A DNA stretch of 64,000 nt. It comes from Azorinus chamasolen. Its lineage: Eukaryota; Mollusca; Bivalvia; Cardiida; Solecurtidae. Below, piece after piece: positions 24,760-36,073 of the stretch. The stretch covers positions 74,685,001 through 74,749,000 of the forward strand of contig OY755241.1 of the NCBI GenBank assembly GCA_963576725.1. Reading direction: 5' to 3'. A program made the translations under genes and the position numbers. The notes under the pieces were generated by a model. The model saw nothing but the letters and a program-made list of their open reading frames with translations, made no database searches and was not told the DNA's origin. The first letter of the stretch is position 1. Each line of letters starts with the position of its first letter.

Positions 24760-25850
24760 TATAGATGGAAAAGTAGTAAAGTCAAGCAGGCAAAGCCACA
24801 TGCAAGACGCAACCACCACCAAAACACCGATAGACAGCATGACACACACACACACACACCCAAACGCACACACACACACACACGAAATGAACACAGAAAA
24901 GATACACAAGAACCAGGGACAAACGTCCCACACATGAACAAAGCACAAAGACGCAAGGCAAACAAAAGGAAGGGTGACAAAGAGAGTACCGCCTTGGCAC
25001 GGTCAGTAGAAAAAACACCACTGGGGGTTTAAACCGGTTTACGGACGTCCTAACCTCACACTTCTCTCAAAGTCACCCTAGCTTTACAAATATTGTAAAT
25101 AAAGGTATCCCCGCTGGACTTACCCACAACATAGATGACGGTGAACACAGGACAACATGTAAAACATAGCATAATAACTGTGACAATCCGTCAAATATGT
25201 ACTCAATGACTTTGCTGAAGTCAGAGCACCAGCAGGTAAGCCGTTAAGGGCACGACAGGGAAAAAGTAATACATGAGTCTGGTAAGCTCATCCTGTATCC
25301 AAGTTTAAGAGTATACCATCATAGAGTACTACCCTCGGCCTGTCATCGCGCAAGCAAAGAGGGAAGCGTAGCTACCGACTGTAAAAGGGTCGATAACCAA
25401 ACATGCAGTGTGTTGCAATATAATAGGATCATAACCTTTCTTTTTAAATGTTTTAATGCGTTTTATAAACAAATCATGAAAATGGATATGACCCCGAATT
25501 TTTCTAAGGTTGTAGATAACATCCTCATAAAATTCTGGTTGAGAAATGCCTTGTCGCAGTAACGTCCGTAGATTGCAATTATATTTACTAATGAGAGGTA
25601 AATTTCGATAATAAAATTTAGAAAAAGTTTTCCGAAGTTTGTGATATCTGTAACCTTGCTTAAGAAGTTTATCAGTTATAACTAAATTACGTCTGTTAAA
25701 ATCTTCAAGCAAAGAACAGGCTCGGGCAAACCTAATAAATGGAAACGTAGTAAAGTCAAGCAGGCAAAGCCACATGCAAGACGCAACCACCACAATATAA
25801 ACCCCATGTAGTCCGATGTAATAGTAAGATGTAAGCATCAAAGTTGTCAT
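24760..25850 (-). pseudogene. Penelope-like element copy C with repeated end (pseudo-LTR)
   Basis: The minus frame 25740-25329 reads RFARACSLLEDFNRRNLVIT, KLLKQGYRYHKLRKTFSKFY, LLRQGISQPEFYEDVIY and GYDPIILQHTACLVIDPFTV, the thumb and C-terminal part of a Penelope-like RT; everything upstream is missing. Downstream is the element's 3' tail, including a CA microsatellite (24842-24881). The segment GTAGTAAAGTCAAGCAGGCA and about 45 bp after it occur twice, at 24773-24829 and again at 25748-25794, immediately before the RT start. So the 3' end of one copy abuts a 5'-truncated second copy, the tandem pseudo-LTR arrangement typical of Penelope elements. Confidence 0.8.
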
Positions 25851-26091
25851 CAGTGAGCTTTTAATACAGCATGTTAGCTTTGTGACACTGTTATTAACCT
25901 ATTGGACATCGTGAAACAAAATAGTTCAGAATCAAGTATTCAATTTATATATTGGATGTTTTAATGCCATTCAACAGACCATATCTTTCAAGAACCACCT
26001 TATATGGACCCTTAAATTTTGTAAAAGACTCCAATGGCAATAAAGTGCAAAGCTTTGTTGGTATACCATAAACAAGAAAAACATTCTCTGA

Positions 26092-26330
26092 ATTTTATCG
26101 AAGTTTTTCGCTTATTGGCAAATATAAATGTAATCTTAAGGCAATCCTGCGACTTGGTATTTCACATCCATGATCCTTAATTTTATGATGTGATTTACAA
26201 ACTTTGTAAAATGATTGGACACCCATTTTATCACTTATCATCAAATAAGTTAAAACATTAATTAAAAACGGATATAATCCTATAGTACTACAACATACTG
26301 CATATCTGCTTGTCAACCCTTTTACAGTTC
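26092..26330 (+). pseudogene. Penelope-like RT C-terminal relic (copy D)
   Basis: The + strand reads RSFSLIGKYKCNLKAILRLG (stop after ISHP) and, after a broken middle, GYNPIVLQHTAYLLVNPFTV near 26268-26325. Both blocks line up with the minus-strand copy C (RNLPLISKYNCNLRTLLRQG and GYDPIILQHTACLVIDPFTV) but lie in the opposite orientation. Several stops show it is long dead. Confidence 0.75.
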
Positions 26331-26399
26331 ATGAATAGGCTTAGCCAATTTGGAAAATTGCAAAACGTAAAGGATCCTTAATAACTCGCCAACGGAATA

Positions 26400-27060
26400 A
26401 ATAAAATCCTTGCCTCTTTTGCATTTCTAGATGTAGGCCAATTCATATATTTGCTTTTCTAGGGAGAAGCCTAAATGAATGGCCTAAAAATGAGACCTGT
26501 TGCTGAAACAATATACATCTTTTGCATTCAACTTTAAATTAGCATTGTTCAATCTTCTGACTATCTCTAACTTTTGTAACTGACCCTCAAAGGTTTTTGA
26601 ATTACAGATGAAGTCATCTAGATATATGATCACTATATTTCAGAGCAAGCCCGAAAAAAACAACATTTTCAGTAACCGAGTGAAAGTGGTTTGGCTGTCG
26701 CCATTGCCACTGTTCTCCACCAGTTATTGGGAGATTCGAGGTCAACCAAGTGCCAAGCAATATGTCAAACTGTATCTCATGGGTGAAGGACTCTTATTTA
26801 ATCAAAACTGAATTATGAAATTGCTTCACACCCATCTGACACTTTACTCAGCATCTGATCCACCGAATTAACAACAATGGTGTATTTCAAATTACATACA
26901 AATATTTATTCAACTGATATATACAATAAAATACACAAGGAAACGTCTGATCCTATTACGTGGTTTGGCTATTATTGGGCATGGTTCCCGCTTCCATCTG
27001 TTAACCCAATTGCTTAACGGGACACAGGACAAATCGTCGTATAGGGCGACCTTTGACAGC
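26400..27060. other. No gene recognised
   Basis: No credible coding frame; AT-rich non-repetitive sequence up to the minisatellite. Confidence 0.5.
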
Positions 27061-27068
27061 AATCCTTA

Positions 27069-27282
27069 AAAGCCACAAAAGGCTATAATCAAATATGCCA
27101 CAAAAGGCTTCACTCAAATATGCCACAAGAGGCTTCAATCAAATATGCCACAAACGACTTCAATTAAATGTGCCACAAAAGGCTTCAATCAAATATGCCA
27201 CAAAAAGCTTTAATCAAATGCCACAAAAGGCTTCAATCAAATGTGCCACAAAAGGCTTCAATTAAATGTGCCACAAAAGGCA
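27069..27282. repeat. Minisatellite, about 25-bp unit
   Basis: About nine degenerate copies of GCCACAAAAGGCTTCAATCA followed by AAT(A/G)T; a few more units appear at 27693-27762 after the LTR-like modules. The two patches bracket those modules. Confidence 0.85.
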
Positions 27283-27284
27283 TG

Positions 27285-27420
27285 AGCAGTGTTTCACTTT
27301 CAATTACTGTTCATGAACAGACTCAATAAAACCGAGTCTGCAATTTTCTCTTTTTGTGTTCCAATTTTTGCTCTCGGGGATCACCCCCTTTCAGAATTTA
27401 TAATCTTCACAACAGCAGGT
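27285..27420 (+). repeat. LTR-like module, partial copy 1
   Basis: Contains ACTTTCAATTACTGTTCATG, ACAGACTCAATAAAACCGAG, a T/GT-rich stretch (CTCTTTTTGTGTT), and CTCGGGGATCACCCCCTTTC. AATAAA followed by GT-rich DNA looks like the polyadenylation region of a long terminal repeat. Fuller copies lie at 27474-27690 and 60770-60985. Confidence 0.6.
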
Positions 27421-27473
27421 GTTAAGTGCTTGTGTGGCGGCCGCAAAACGTCGCCCCGTACTTCATTCTCAGT

Positions 27474-27690
27474 GTTGTTATACCTTCTAATCCTTCGAGA
27501 TCATGAATTTCAGTACTTCTTGTTCTGAAAATTGAATACCGCTTAAGCCGGTGCTAGGGGGCGTAAGCAGTGTTGCACTTTCAATTACTGTTCATGAACA
27601 GACTCAATAAAACCGAGTCTGCAATTTTCTCTTTTTGTGTTGCAATTTTTGCTCTCGGGGATCACCCCCTTTAATAATTTTTATTTTCAA
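27474..27690 (+). repeat. LTR-like module, copy 2
   Basis: Nearly identical to 60770-60985 from GTTATACCTTCT(A/G)ATCCTTC to ATCACCCCCTTT: about 200 bp with the same CCGCTTAAGCCGGTGCTAGG and TGTTCATGAACAG palindrome. A partial copy of its right half precedes it at 27285. It may be a solo LTR or a small non-autonomous element; no 5' TG/3' CA ends or target duplication were established. Confidence 0.65.
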
Positions 27691-27715
27691 TCAAATATGC
27701 CACAAAAGGCTTTAA

Positions 27716-28225
27716 TCAAATGCCACAAAAGGCTTCAAATAAATATGCCACAAAAGACTCTGAATTAGTCAAATTACAAAATTTCTTCTGCCCAAAGGCT
27801 ACAAGGTAAATACCGAACTGCAAACGGATATCTCGCCACCTCCAACTGGCTGATCCTGGGATATCAGTAATCGAGCCATCTTCAATGACGAGACACTCGG
27901 GTGCAAAGTAAATACCTAACTTCCAACGGATATTTCGCCACCTCCAACTGGCTGATCCTGGAAATTCCGTAATCAAGCCATCTTCAATGACAAAACACCC
28001 GGGCTTGTTTAATAATTGCTGATCTATATAGACTGAAATGCCAAAGCCAATAAAATATTGCAATTTAAACCTGACAAATAGATTTATGTTTGTGCTTCGC
28101 TGTCTGCCAACTGGCGACCCACCGATCACACCTTCGTGCGATCGGTGAGCCGTCACCGCCAACAGTGATAGGAACTTTTGCCACAGCGAAGTAAAACAGG
28201 ATTGCTGGATGGACGCGGGAACCAA
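27716..28225 (-). CDS. Uncharacterised ORF with a duplicated segment
   Basis: A 169-codon minus frame with no recognised domain. Its C-terminal half repeats itself: CFVIEDGLITEFPGSASWRW and CLVIEDGSITDIPGSASWRW are followed by R.IR....GIY. The DNA is duplicated in tandem with a unit of about 115-120 bp (27800-28010). The frame partly overlaps minisatellite units at its end, so it may be an accident of repeat DNA and not a gene. Low confidence. Confidence 0.25.
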   Translation of the reverse strand: MVPASIQQSCFTSLWQKFLSLLAVTAHRSHEGVIGGSPVGRQRSTNINLFVRFKLQYFIGFGISVYIDQQLLNKPGCFVIEDGLITEFPGSASWRWRNIRWKLGIYFAPECLVIEDGSITDIPGSASWRWRDIRLQFGIYLVAFGQKKFCNLTNSESFVAYLFEAFCGI

Positions 28226-28269
28226 ATAACCTTCTATTCACTATTGCCATAAATGACACTTATTGGAAT

Positions 28270-31220
28270 GCCTGAATTGCACAGTATAACTGAATTAAGG
28301 AATTGCAGATATCCAGAAATGCAAGATGCACTCCATCGTCTTTGTAGTATGCTGTAGTTGTCTCATGCAAATCTGGATGTTTAATGTAAAAGCCATTGCC
28401 ACTGAACACCTGATTTGATACATAGTTGGTTAGACATTTCCATGCAGTTTACAATACGTTAGAATAACGCCTACTGGTTCTAGGCAAACCTCTGATAGTA
28501 TGTTCCGTGTAACATAGAGCAAGGATAAATCATTGTACGCTTGCCACCTACTGTCCACTTCGAACTTCAAATTAAGTCCGCATGGTCGACATCTTGCTGA
28601 AGTAAATGCATTCTTTATAACTGAGGAAACGAGGCACCAGATTTGTACTGTACCTGAATTAACTTGTTCAGAATTAGATTGGAATGAGGTGAGAGAGCAT
28701 ATTACCTACACGTATGCAGTGGTCTTTGTTATACAATACAATAGACACTAAATGCAAAGTGGTAGGCGTTACGACTTGACCAGGCTTAATATAAACCCGG
28801 TAAGCCTTAGAATGCCATCAACTGGCATTCTTAATTACTTCAACTGGGCAACCCGCCATGTCAGCGGTGGTTGCAGGCCAATATGAAAGGAAGATGAGCT
28901 ATGGCAGCGATAATCAAACTAAATTACTCAAAGCCTTTGTAATACAACAGTAAATAGAAAATGTGTTATTGGTGCATCACTAAAGTGACAAAACAGAGCC
29001 CCCTTACATGAGGATGCTGCTGAATACAACGCTCTAAACTAAAAACAGGACAAACCTGTTGACATGTGCGACTAAATTTCAGAGTGAACGCACAACCGAA
29101 TTGATCTGATGTAGAATGCCTGATTAAAACAAAAACATACTTGCCAACTGAGATAATATCTGAAATTGCAATGACAACCAAACTGAAAATTGTGTCTTAA
29201 ACAACCAACTCACTAACTCGCAGAAATGCGAAAAAAATGTAAGACAGTACAATGAAGATAACAAATGGTGTGTCGTATACGCTCATACAAACACTTAATA
29301 AAACCAGTGTCAGCCCTGGTTCAAATGCTGGGCATAACATGAATATCAGATTAACCCTTTACTCTAAAATACGTCCTTCTACGCCTTTTCAAACAGAGTA
29401 GACCCAGATCAGGGTCGAGTGGAATTGGCAGCCATAGCCTGCTTTTGGCATGGTCCTAGAGACCCTCAAGAGGTTTCTGCATGACAATAAGTTTGAAGTC
29501 AAGTGTCACCAAATGTTTTGGAGTTTACATTGAAATCCAACTGATTTAACATATACCCGGGTCAGACTATTTTAAACCCTTGCAGGGAAAGCCAAGCTAT
29601 GTACAAAGTAACGCTTGCATTGGTAGATGGCCATGTTTAACCAAGCCATGCTGCGTACGAAAACAGTCATAAACTTTTCAGACTGCAAATCATAGAGTGA
29701 AATCTGTCTAGGATGACCTGTGACCAAGGCTGTGCCTCTGGCGCAATCCTCCGGAAACGACTGCACTGTAGACGAGAAATTGAATCAGCAAATACCATTT
29801 GGCTGCGACTCGATATGTCGAACTGATAAAACTACCCCACTGCCCATAGCTAACAAAATGAATTGTATGACCAACTGTATTAGACGCTTTGACTTTATTG
29901 TTTGATTATTAATGGCCACTACCCAAGCCTCATTGTTAATGAACAATACAACTGTTTATTGTTTAGTTGTTTTTCCTACAAGAAAAGTGCCAGCAACATG
30001 AAAACCATTGCCAAAATTGTGATATTCTTCAGAACTCCTGAAGTACACAAAGCCTGTAGCCAATCAAAAAGAAATCACCATTCCACTTGAAAATAACAAC
30101 CACATCCTAACCTGGGAAACCCTGCACTAGCAGTAAAAAGCTGTAACATGTCTGCCCAGCCATGCATGTTCTGGAATATGTATAACCCCGTTAAATTTAT
30201 ATAGAAAAGTTAACCGCATTTTCAGATCCAGGCTAACACCTTGAGACATGCAAAGCCTGTGGTGTGACTTCTTGATGCCTAACATGAAGTCATCAAATCG
30301 CCCTACAAATTTTCTACTAAAACAAACAGCACAACAAAGCATGTTAGTTGACCAACTTATGCCTGAAACTCGTTCAATGTAATCTTCTTCCATGTAAGCA
30401 CACACAAAATTGCAGTACGAAGCTGATCATTTGTATGAAATGGAATGCTATTAGTCACCAATAAGGAGTCTATTTCAAGGCCTAAAGTTATCAACTTGGG
30501 GCATGGATCAATTGATTTTTCACTGGCAATGGAAACCGACAGTTCTGCACAAACCGAAATAAACCCGTCTACGACGACTATGCATTCATGTGTACCCCTA
30601 GTCCCTATAACATAAAAGCTTCCAAGTAATGATCAAGGGTACGCAACCGCGCCCTGTAAATAAATGACCACAGTAAAATTAGGAATTTGCCAAAGTAAAT
30701 AATTCTTTCCTGATCTTTTAAACTCAAAACCTGAAATCTACTGGTGATATGGACAAAAAGGCGAAACACAAAATAAATATAACGCTTAGCCATTTCCGTT
30801 CCAATTTCTAAGAAATGTGTCGGCACCACCACCAAAAGAAGTATAACTATCCAAACTTCAAATCACCACTAATGCCCCAATTTATACTGTAATCCTGCGG
30901 GTGTGGCAAATGGCAAATACACCTGTAACTGACATCAGACTTTGGAACTAAACCTACTTGGATATAGTAAGATTTTCTATGGGAGAATTGCGGAAGGGGC
31001 AGCAAACCTGCCCGTTGCAACCTCTTTCATTATTTTGTCTGTCAAAACTTGTGGGTTTAAGCATGCAGATTTTAGAGTGATGCAATGTGTGATGTCCCTA
31101 CAAAACCTAACCTAAACCCACGGTCCAATATCTTGGCATCATGCATGTTCGGATACAAATTCAAATGTTGACATAATATCAGTACATTTATAGTTTCGCC
31201 GATTATGATATCAAATATCA
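28270..31220. other. No gene recognised
   Basis: Several 60-90 codon frames occur on both strands without a recognised family, splice context or mutual order. A degenerate TTAA-family start (TTAACCCTTTACTC...CAGAGTAGACCCAGATCAGG) lies at 29352-29420. Otherwise nothing is recognised. Confidence 0.5.
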
Positions 31221-31225
31221 ATACT

Positions 31226-32200
31226 TTAATAATGACTGATTTTAAAATACATGAATAAAAATATACAAATGATGTGACGTCTGCGTAACGGGTCTATAAA
31301 TTTGACGTCACTGACGCCGCAGAATATTATTGTTAACGTTCGCGCCGTTAGTATAGAGAATGCAGTTTTGTATCTATCTCTCTCATCAATGTCTACCTGC
31401 CAATAACCTGAGTTCATGTCTAAACACCACCTCTTTGATCCTGCCAATGCATCTATGCTATCATCAATTCCTGGCAAAGGTTGCGAGTTCTCAATAGTAC
31501 AAGAATTAAGGCCTCTGAAATCACAACAGAACCTAATACTACCATCTGACTGTTACCATGGCAACTAGGACATTATACGGTGAATGTGGACATTTTTCTA
31601 CGATACTATCATTTTCCATTTCCCTAATTCCTTCTTCGGCAGCCTTGCGTTTTGGTAATGGAGCCCTATATGGATATTTTTTCACAGTCTTTGAATCTCC
31701 TGTATCAATTTCATGCTTTATTAGTGCAGTGTGACCAATACCATCTGAATCTTCGCTAAATACATGCTGGTGTTTAATAAAAAATTGTTTCAGCACTTCT
31801 GATCATGACCGAGGTCTTAATTTGCTTGCACATGAATTTTCATATAATGCTAATAGGTGATCTGGCAACTTATTTGAATCCTTGGCAATATCTGAAATAC
31901 AAGTTGAGCCAACAAATTCATCTTCAACAACCTCGACCGTTTCCATGACAGCAGTAACTGTATCTTTAAATACCTTAATAGACTTGCCTGTCAGATTAGG
32001 AGGTATCTCAACATTCTCCACCAGAGCTATTCTACAACAAGTAGATTGATGCATATTATGTTTCATGTAACAAGGTATATTTTCTCCATTGACTTTCAAA
32101 TACACCTTACTAATCATCAAATCACATTTGTGAGTTTTCATAAAATCCATGCCTAATATAGCATTTTCAACTACACTTAACGGAACTTCTAATGCTACCT
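31226..32200 (-). pseudogene. Ty3/Gypsy pol fragment (protease linker and RT start)
   Basis: Minus frames in order: DFMKTHKCDLMISK and KVNGENIPCYMK (protease-RT linker, 32150-31803), HVFSEDSDGIGHTALIKHEI with PYRAPLPKRKAAEEGI and NDSIVEKCPHSPYNVLV (RT fingers, 31796-31540), then RFCCDFRGLNSCTIE and CLDMNSGYWQVDIDERDRYK (palm motif A: usual form LD...GYWQ.....D..KTAF, 31477-31340). The YVDD palm motif, RNase H and integrase are absent, and frameshifts lie near 31800 and 31540. It is a truncated retrotransposon. Confidence 0.85.
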
Positions 32201-32344
32201 TTAGTCTTTATTTATTATTTGAAAAACCAATGTAACAAGCCAAAATTATTTCATAGTTAATAAACAATAATTCTTGTAACAGTAACACCTCCTGATTTGT
32301 TCAATATCTAGTATGGCTACCATTTGCTTAAAAAAAGAGCCTGC

Positions 32345-32710
32345 ACCGGCAGCCCATGGACACTACATACTGCCTACAGGCTTGCAGATGGACCCGATTC
32401 CGTTATTCTACTAGAACATGTTCTAGTTATCCCAAGTTGATTGGCCTTCTCGCTCTGACGGCTCGACCAATAACATACCAAATGTGCTCAATAGGGTTGA
32501 GGTCAAGTGAACAAGAAGGCTATGGCAACATGTGGATTCTGTGTGCCTGTAGCGTGGCCCGGGTGACGCGGACGGCGAGGTATGGTGCTCCGTCTTGCAA
32601 TAACTGCATCTTATTGCGATATCTGACGGCGTTGAGATTACCAAGAATAACAAGTGTAGCGGTCTTTGTATTGTGCGAGATACCGCCAAAATCATCACAG
32701 ACCCTCAAAA
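32345..32710 (-). pseudogene. Tc1/mariner transposase remnant
   Basis: The minus strand reads GGISHNTKTATLVILGNLNA, VRYRNKMQLLQDGAPYLAV, ALQAHRIHMLP-like, then a stop, then SLDLNPIEHIWYVIGRAVRA and HLQACRQYVVSMGC. The order matches Tc1 transposases (GGI, GNLNA.RY, QDNARPH, SPDLNPIEH.WD). The second catalytic block has DGAP where DNARPH is expected, and in-frame stops occur, so it is inactive. No terminal repeats were found. Confidence 0.8.
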
Positions 32711-32949
32711 AAATTAAGTTTCTAAATAAGACAATTGTCCCTAAACCGCTCGTTACTTTTGCGATTTACCCGGAAGCAGCCATCTTTTTCATTCAGAATT
32801 AAGGCGTGACTAATCGGTAAAAAGAACCAGTGCCCAGACCGCTCTTGTCAAATGAACGTGCCGATGGGCACATTGTAAACGACTATGCCTGTGACTTTCA
32901 GTGATCACGAGTCCACAGTAAGAGCGTCTGCAGCGAAAGTTTTGTCATT

Positions 32950-33540
32950 TTAGCACAGCCATGCGTTCCGATAGTGACCCTTGCCGCTTCGACCTCGGTT
33001 CGAGCCCGGTTTCGTATGTGCTGGTTTACGCGACCCCTCCAGTCTGACGGAACTTGTTAAAGAGACATATGACACTTCTCCGGTGTATGTTGAAAGAGCA
33101 ATCTGCTTTTCATTCTGATAGCAACTCAACAGACTGAGCTCTACATCAGCAGAAGCCGCAACACAAGTAGCAACTTTTACAAGTTTTGAAGGAGGGTTGT
33201 TAATAGAAAATGGATATATGAATGTTTCACCGAACAAATCCACCATTTTATTGACTGTGTGTAGAACCGTTTATCAGTGTAATGTTTGAATTGGATGCTT
33301 TGGCTACATTCTTTGCAGGGGTTATATGTCCATGCATATTTCGCAGTTACTGGTCGGGACAGGAACCAACAGGCCAATGCCTCGTCATTGTGTGTGGTGC
33401 CTATAATACCACCGGAAGATTTCAGTGTCTTATTGTCTGTCACTTCGAGGACGTAATCATTCCATACAGAATTGAAAGAACCTCTGGCGAGGCCTTTATC
33501 AAAGCATTCGGACAATATTTCAGGTATGTGTTTCATTGCA
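32950..33540 (-). pseudogene. Decayed ORF, possible transposon-associated protein
   Basis: Two overlapping minus frames (33536-33177 and 33246-32950) join through a one-base shift in an A-run near 33240. Visible pieces are RGSFNSVWNDYVLEVTDNKT, SSGGIIGTTHNDEALACWFL and VATCVAASADVEL. The GGIIG.THN.EAL...FLSRP segment resembles, from memory and weakly, a large uncharacterised family spread by transposons in marine invertebrates (its members show GG.(V/I)GLT.N..A...W). No function is assigned. Confidence 0.4.
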
Positions 33541-33599
33541 AGCCCCTAGTAAGGCATAACTTGGAATACACAGTGCGATTGGAGACAAAACAATAATGG

Positions 33600-34235
33600 G
33601 AGGAGTCTGGTCTTTGCGTACACATTGAAATTAGACAGTTAAAAAGTACAACAATAAGAAAACCTGACTTGTCCATAATTAGCAATGCCTTCTATCATAC
33701 TAACAATTTGAGCCCATTGCAGTGTAAATATTCTAGGCATTTTCCTAGCTCAAATTTCAACCTGTATGAAGTGGATATTAAATCAAAGCATAATTACATA
33801 TGTTGTAATTAGGGGTAGCGGGTTCCACAAGTGTCATGGTATAAATTTCGGACAGTGTAACGGTGCCCTTAAAAATAGAATTACCAGGCGCTCCAATCAA
33901 AGGTAATTGTCTTCCCAGCAACATCGTTTTCAAAAAATGTACAATAGTGTCACCGTAACAGGTATTCAGTCGATGTAGAATGAAACTTTCAAGTTCGAGA
34001 AAAAATGAAATTCGACCGCACGCAAGACCCAAATGCAATAGTTTTTATACGTGCATTCCGTCCCATTACACATTGCGTAAACGTCAATTTTTGCGACTTT
34101 CGATTTTGGGAGTTATTATCTGTTAGCGAGTGTAGTTTAATAACAAATAGATCGTTAGCAATAAAAAAAATTCAGAATGTGTCTAATATGATATTTATTA
34201 TTTGTATCAACTTTCATGTAAATTGTTACATTAGT
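33600..34235. other. No gene recognised
   Basis: Short opposing frames (33778-34038 minus; 34005-34241 plus) have no family resemblance. Confidence 0.45.
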
Positions 34236-34237
34236 TT

Positions 34238-34487
34238 TTAACCCTTCGCTTGCTATTCACGTCAATATACGTACCTGTAAATAGTGAAGACCCAGATGAG
34301 ACAGCTCCTGCAGGAGCTGTCTCATCAGGGTCTGCACTATTTACAAGTTGATTGTGCAACCAGTGTACTCCACAGCAGTGATTGCACAACGAAATACTTG
34401 TACACAGTGAAGATATATGTAATTATACAATAGGGCATGGGTAAAGAAGGAGAAATGTATTTTGAAATTCAGCAAGCGAAGGGTTAA
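34238..34487. mobile_element. TTAA-type miniature element, best CCCTTCGCTTGCT copy
   Basis: TTAACCCTTCGCTTGCTATT at the left and AGCAAGCGAAGGGTTAA at the right form 17-bp perfect inverted ends including TTAA. The centre is the palindrome GAGACAGCTCCTGCAGGAGC plus TGTCTC. About 250 bp, non-coding. TTAA plus CCC is characteristic of piggyBac-like transposition; the source transposase is not in the window. Confidence 0.9.
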
Positions 34488-34794
34488 AAAAAGACTAAAG
34501 GTAGTGTTAGAAGTTCCGTTAAGTGTATGTCAGGTATAAGTATCTCCTGTTTAAATGCTTGGTTACCTAAGGTTATTTAAAAAGAAGCGCTCCCTTTAAA
34601 AGCAATATTCTCTCCAGTCACAATTAACATTATCTAGATTAAACTGATGTGATATGAGGGTTTACATTTTCTGGAAAAGACTCAAACAATTTACTACTTG
34701 AAACTGAAACATCTGCACCAGTGTCTCACAGAAAAGATATAGCATTATCATTGTTCATGCCATGACTAATTGTCGAACGGCTAAATAAGACATG

Positions 34795-35660
34795 ACACAT
34801 TTTCCGACTTGATAGACCTGTCTAATGTCTAAATTGAACAATAGACATTTTCACAGACCCGGCTAATTGTCTTACGTCTAAATTAGACACTTGTTAGACA
34901 TAATTTCAGACTTGAACTGTCTAATGTCTAAATTGAACAATATTTAGACATTTTCCCCGACCCGGCAAATTGTCTTACGTCTAAATTAGACACTTGTTAG
35001 ACATTTTTACAGACTTGATAGAACTGTCTAATGTCTAAATTGGACAATATTTAGACATTTTCCCGGTCCGGCAAATTGTCTAACGTCTAAGTTAGATACT
35101 TGTTAGACATTTTTTCCGACTTGATATGATAGCACCCTCTAATGTCTAAATCGGGCAGTATTTAGACATTTTTCCCGGTCCGGAAAATTGTCTAACGTCT
35201 AAATTAAGACACTTGTTAGACACTTTTTCCGACTTGATACAACTGTCCAATGTCTAAATCGGACGCTATTTAGACAATTTCCCCGGTCGGGCAAAGTGTC
35301 CAACGTCGAAATTAGACACTTTTCCGACTTGATAGAAATGTCTGATGTCTAAATTGGACAATATTTAGACATTTTTCCGGTCCGGCAAATTGTCTAACAT
35401 CTAAATTAGACACTTGTTAGACAATTTTTTCTGACTTGATAGAACTGTCTAATGTCTTGATTGGACAATATTTAGACATGTTCCCCGGTCGGACAAATTG
35501 TCTAAAACGTCTAAATTAGGCACTTTTTCGACGTTATGGAAAAGGCTATATTGTCTTATGTCGAATAGGACATTTGTTGAACATTATGGAAAAAAGCTGT
35601 ATTGTCTAATGTCTAAATTGGACATTTAGACAATTTCTGCCGAAGGTCTAAAAGTCTAAT
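34795..35660. repeat. Tandem array, unit about 105 bp, of TGTCTAA/TTAGACA motifs
   Basis: CGACTTGATA recurs at about 34805, 35010, 35118, 35230, 35328 and 35433, a degenerate unit of roughly 97-113 bp present seven to eight times. Each unit alternates CTGTCTAATGTCTAAATTGG with TTAGACATTTT and TTGTCTAACGTCTAAATTAG, so AGACA and TGTCT occur dozens of times in both orientations and each unit can fold on itself. No coding content. Confidence 0.85.
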
Positions 35661-35828
35661 GTCGTGCAAACCTCACGGATCTGCTGGTAGCTTAATGCAG
35701 GTCGAAAGTAATACAGAAAGCCTATATTGGAGCTCTCTGCATTGCTTTCGCAATGCAATAAGCATTCGCCTGCTTTTTACGGCCCTTTTGTTAAACTTCT
35801 GAATATTCGATTTAGACAGGTTCTACTG

Positions 35829-36073
35829 TACAGTAAAACCTCTCTATAACGGCCATTGAATTACAGTAAAAACTCTCTATAACGGCCATTGAATTACAGT
35901 AAAACCTCTCTATAACGGCCATTAAATTCTGTTAATTAGTTGGTATTTAGAACAGGTGACTGCTTAAAGCAAAGAGCGTTCTGTTTTGCTTTCACATTGC
36001 TTTAAGCAGCCACCTGCATTTAACACAAAATACTTGATGTAATTTAGTGGCCCTTATAGAGAGAGGTACTGTA
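35829..36073. mobile_element. TA-type miniature element (CAGTAAAACC family) with repeated left end
   Basis: TACAGTAAAACCTCTCTATA at the left, inverted at the right as TATAGAGAGAGGTACTGTA. The left end is present three times in tandem (35829, 35865 and 35899). The interior has the family's CTTAAAGC...GCTTTAAGCAGCCACCTGC palindrome. TA duplication and CAGT ends point to a Tc1/mariner-type transposase acting in trans. Confidence 0.8.

Noticed and set aside
24696..25021. Overlapping cysteine- and valine-rich minus frames as a small secreted protein
   Set aside because: They are translations of the CA microsatellite and the non-coding tail of the Penelope element in three phases.
27069..27282. 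CRISPR-like array
   Set aside because: The unit repeats without unique spacers and the genome is eukaryotic; it is a minisatellite. The 2587-4274 and 34795-35660 arrays were rejected as CRISPR for the same reason.
27289..27528. 79-codon + frame as a gene
   Set aside because: It reads through the LTR-like module; the same sequence elsewhere (60770) has no matching conserved frame.
28000..28160. tRNA-like short palindromes near GACCCACCGATCAC
   Set aside because: No cloverleaf with A and B boxes could be drawn; no tRNA or rRNA gene was found in the window.
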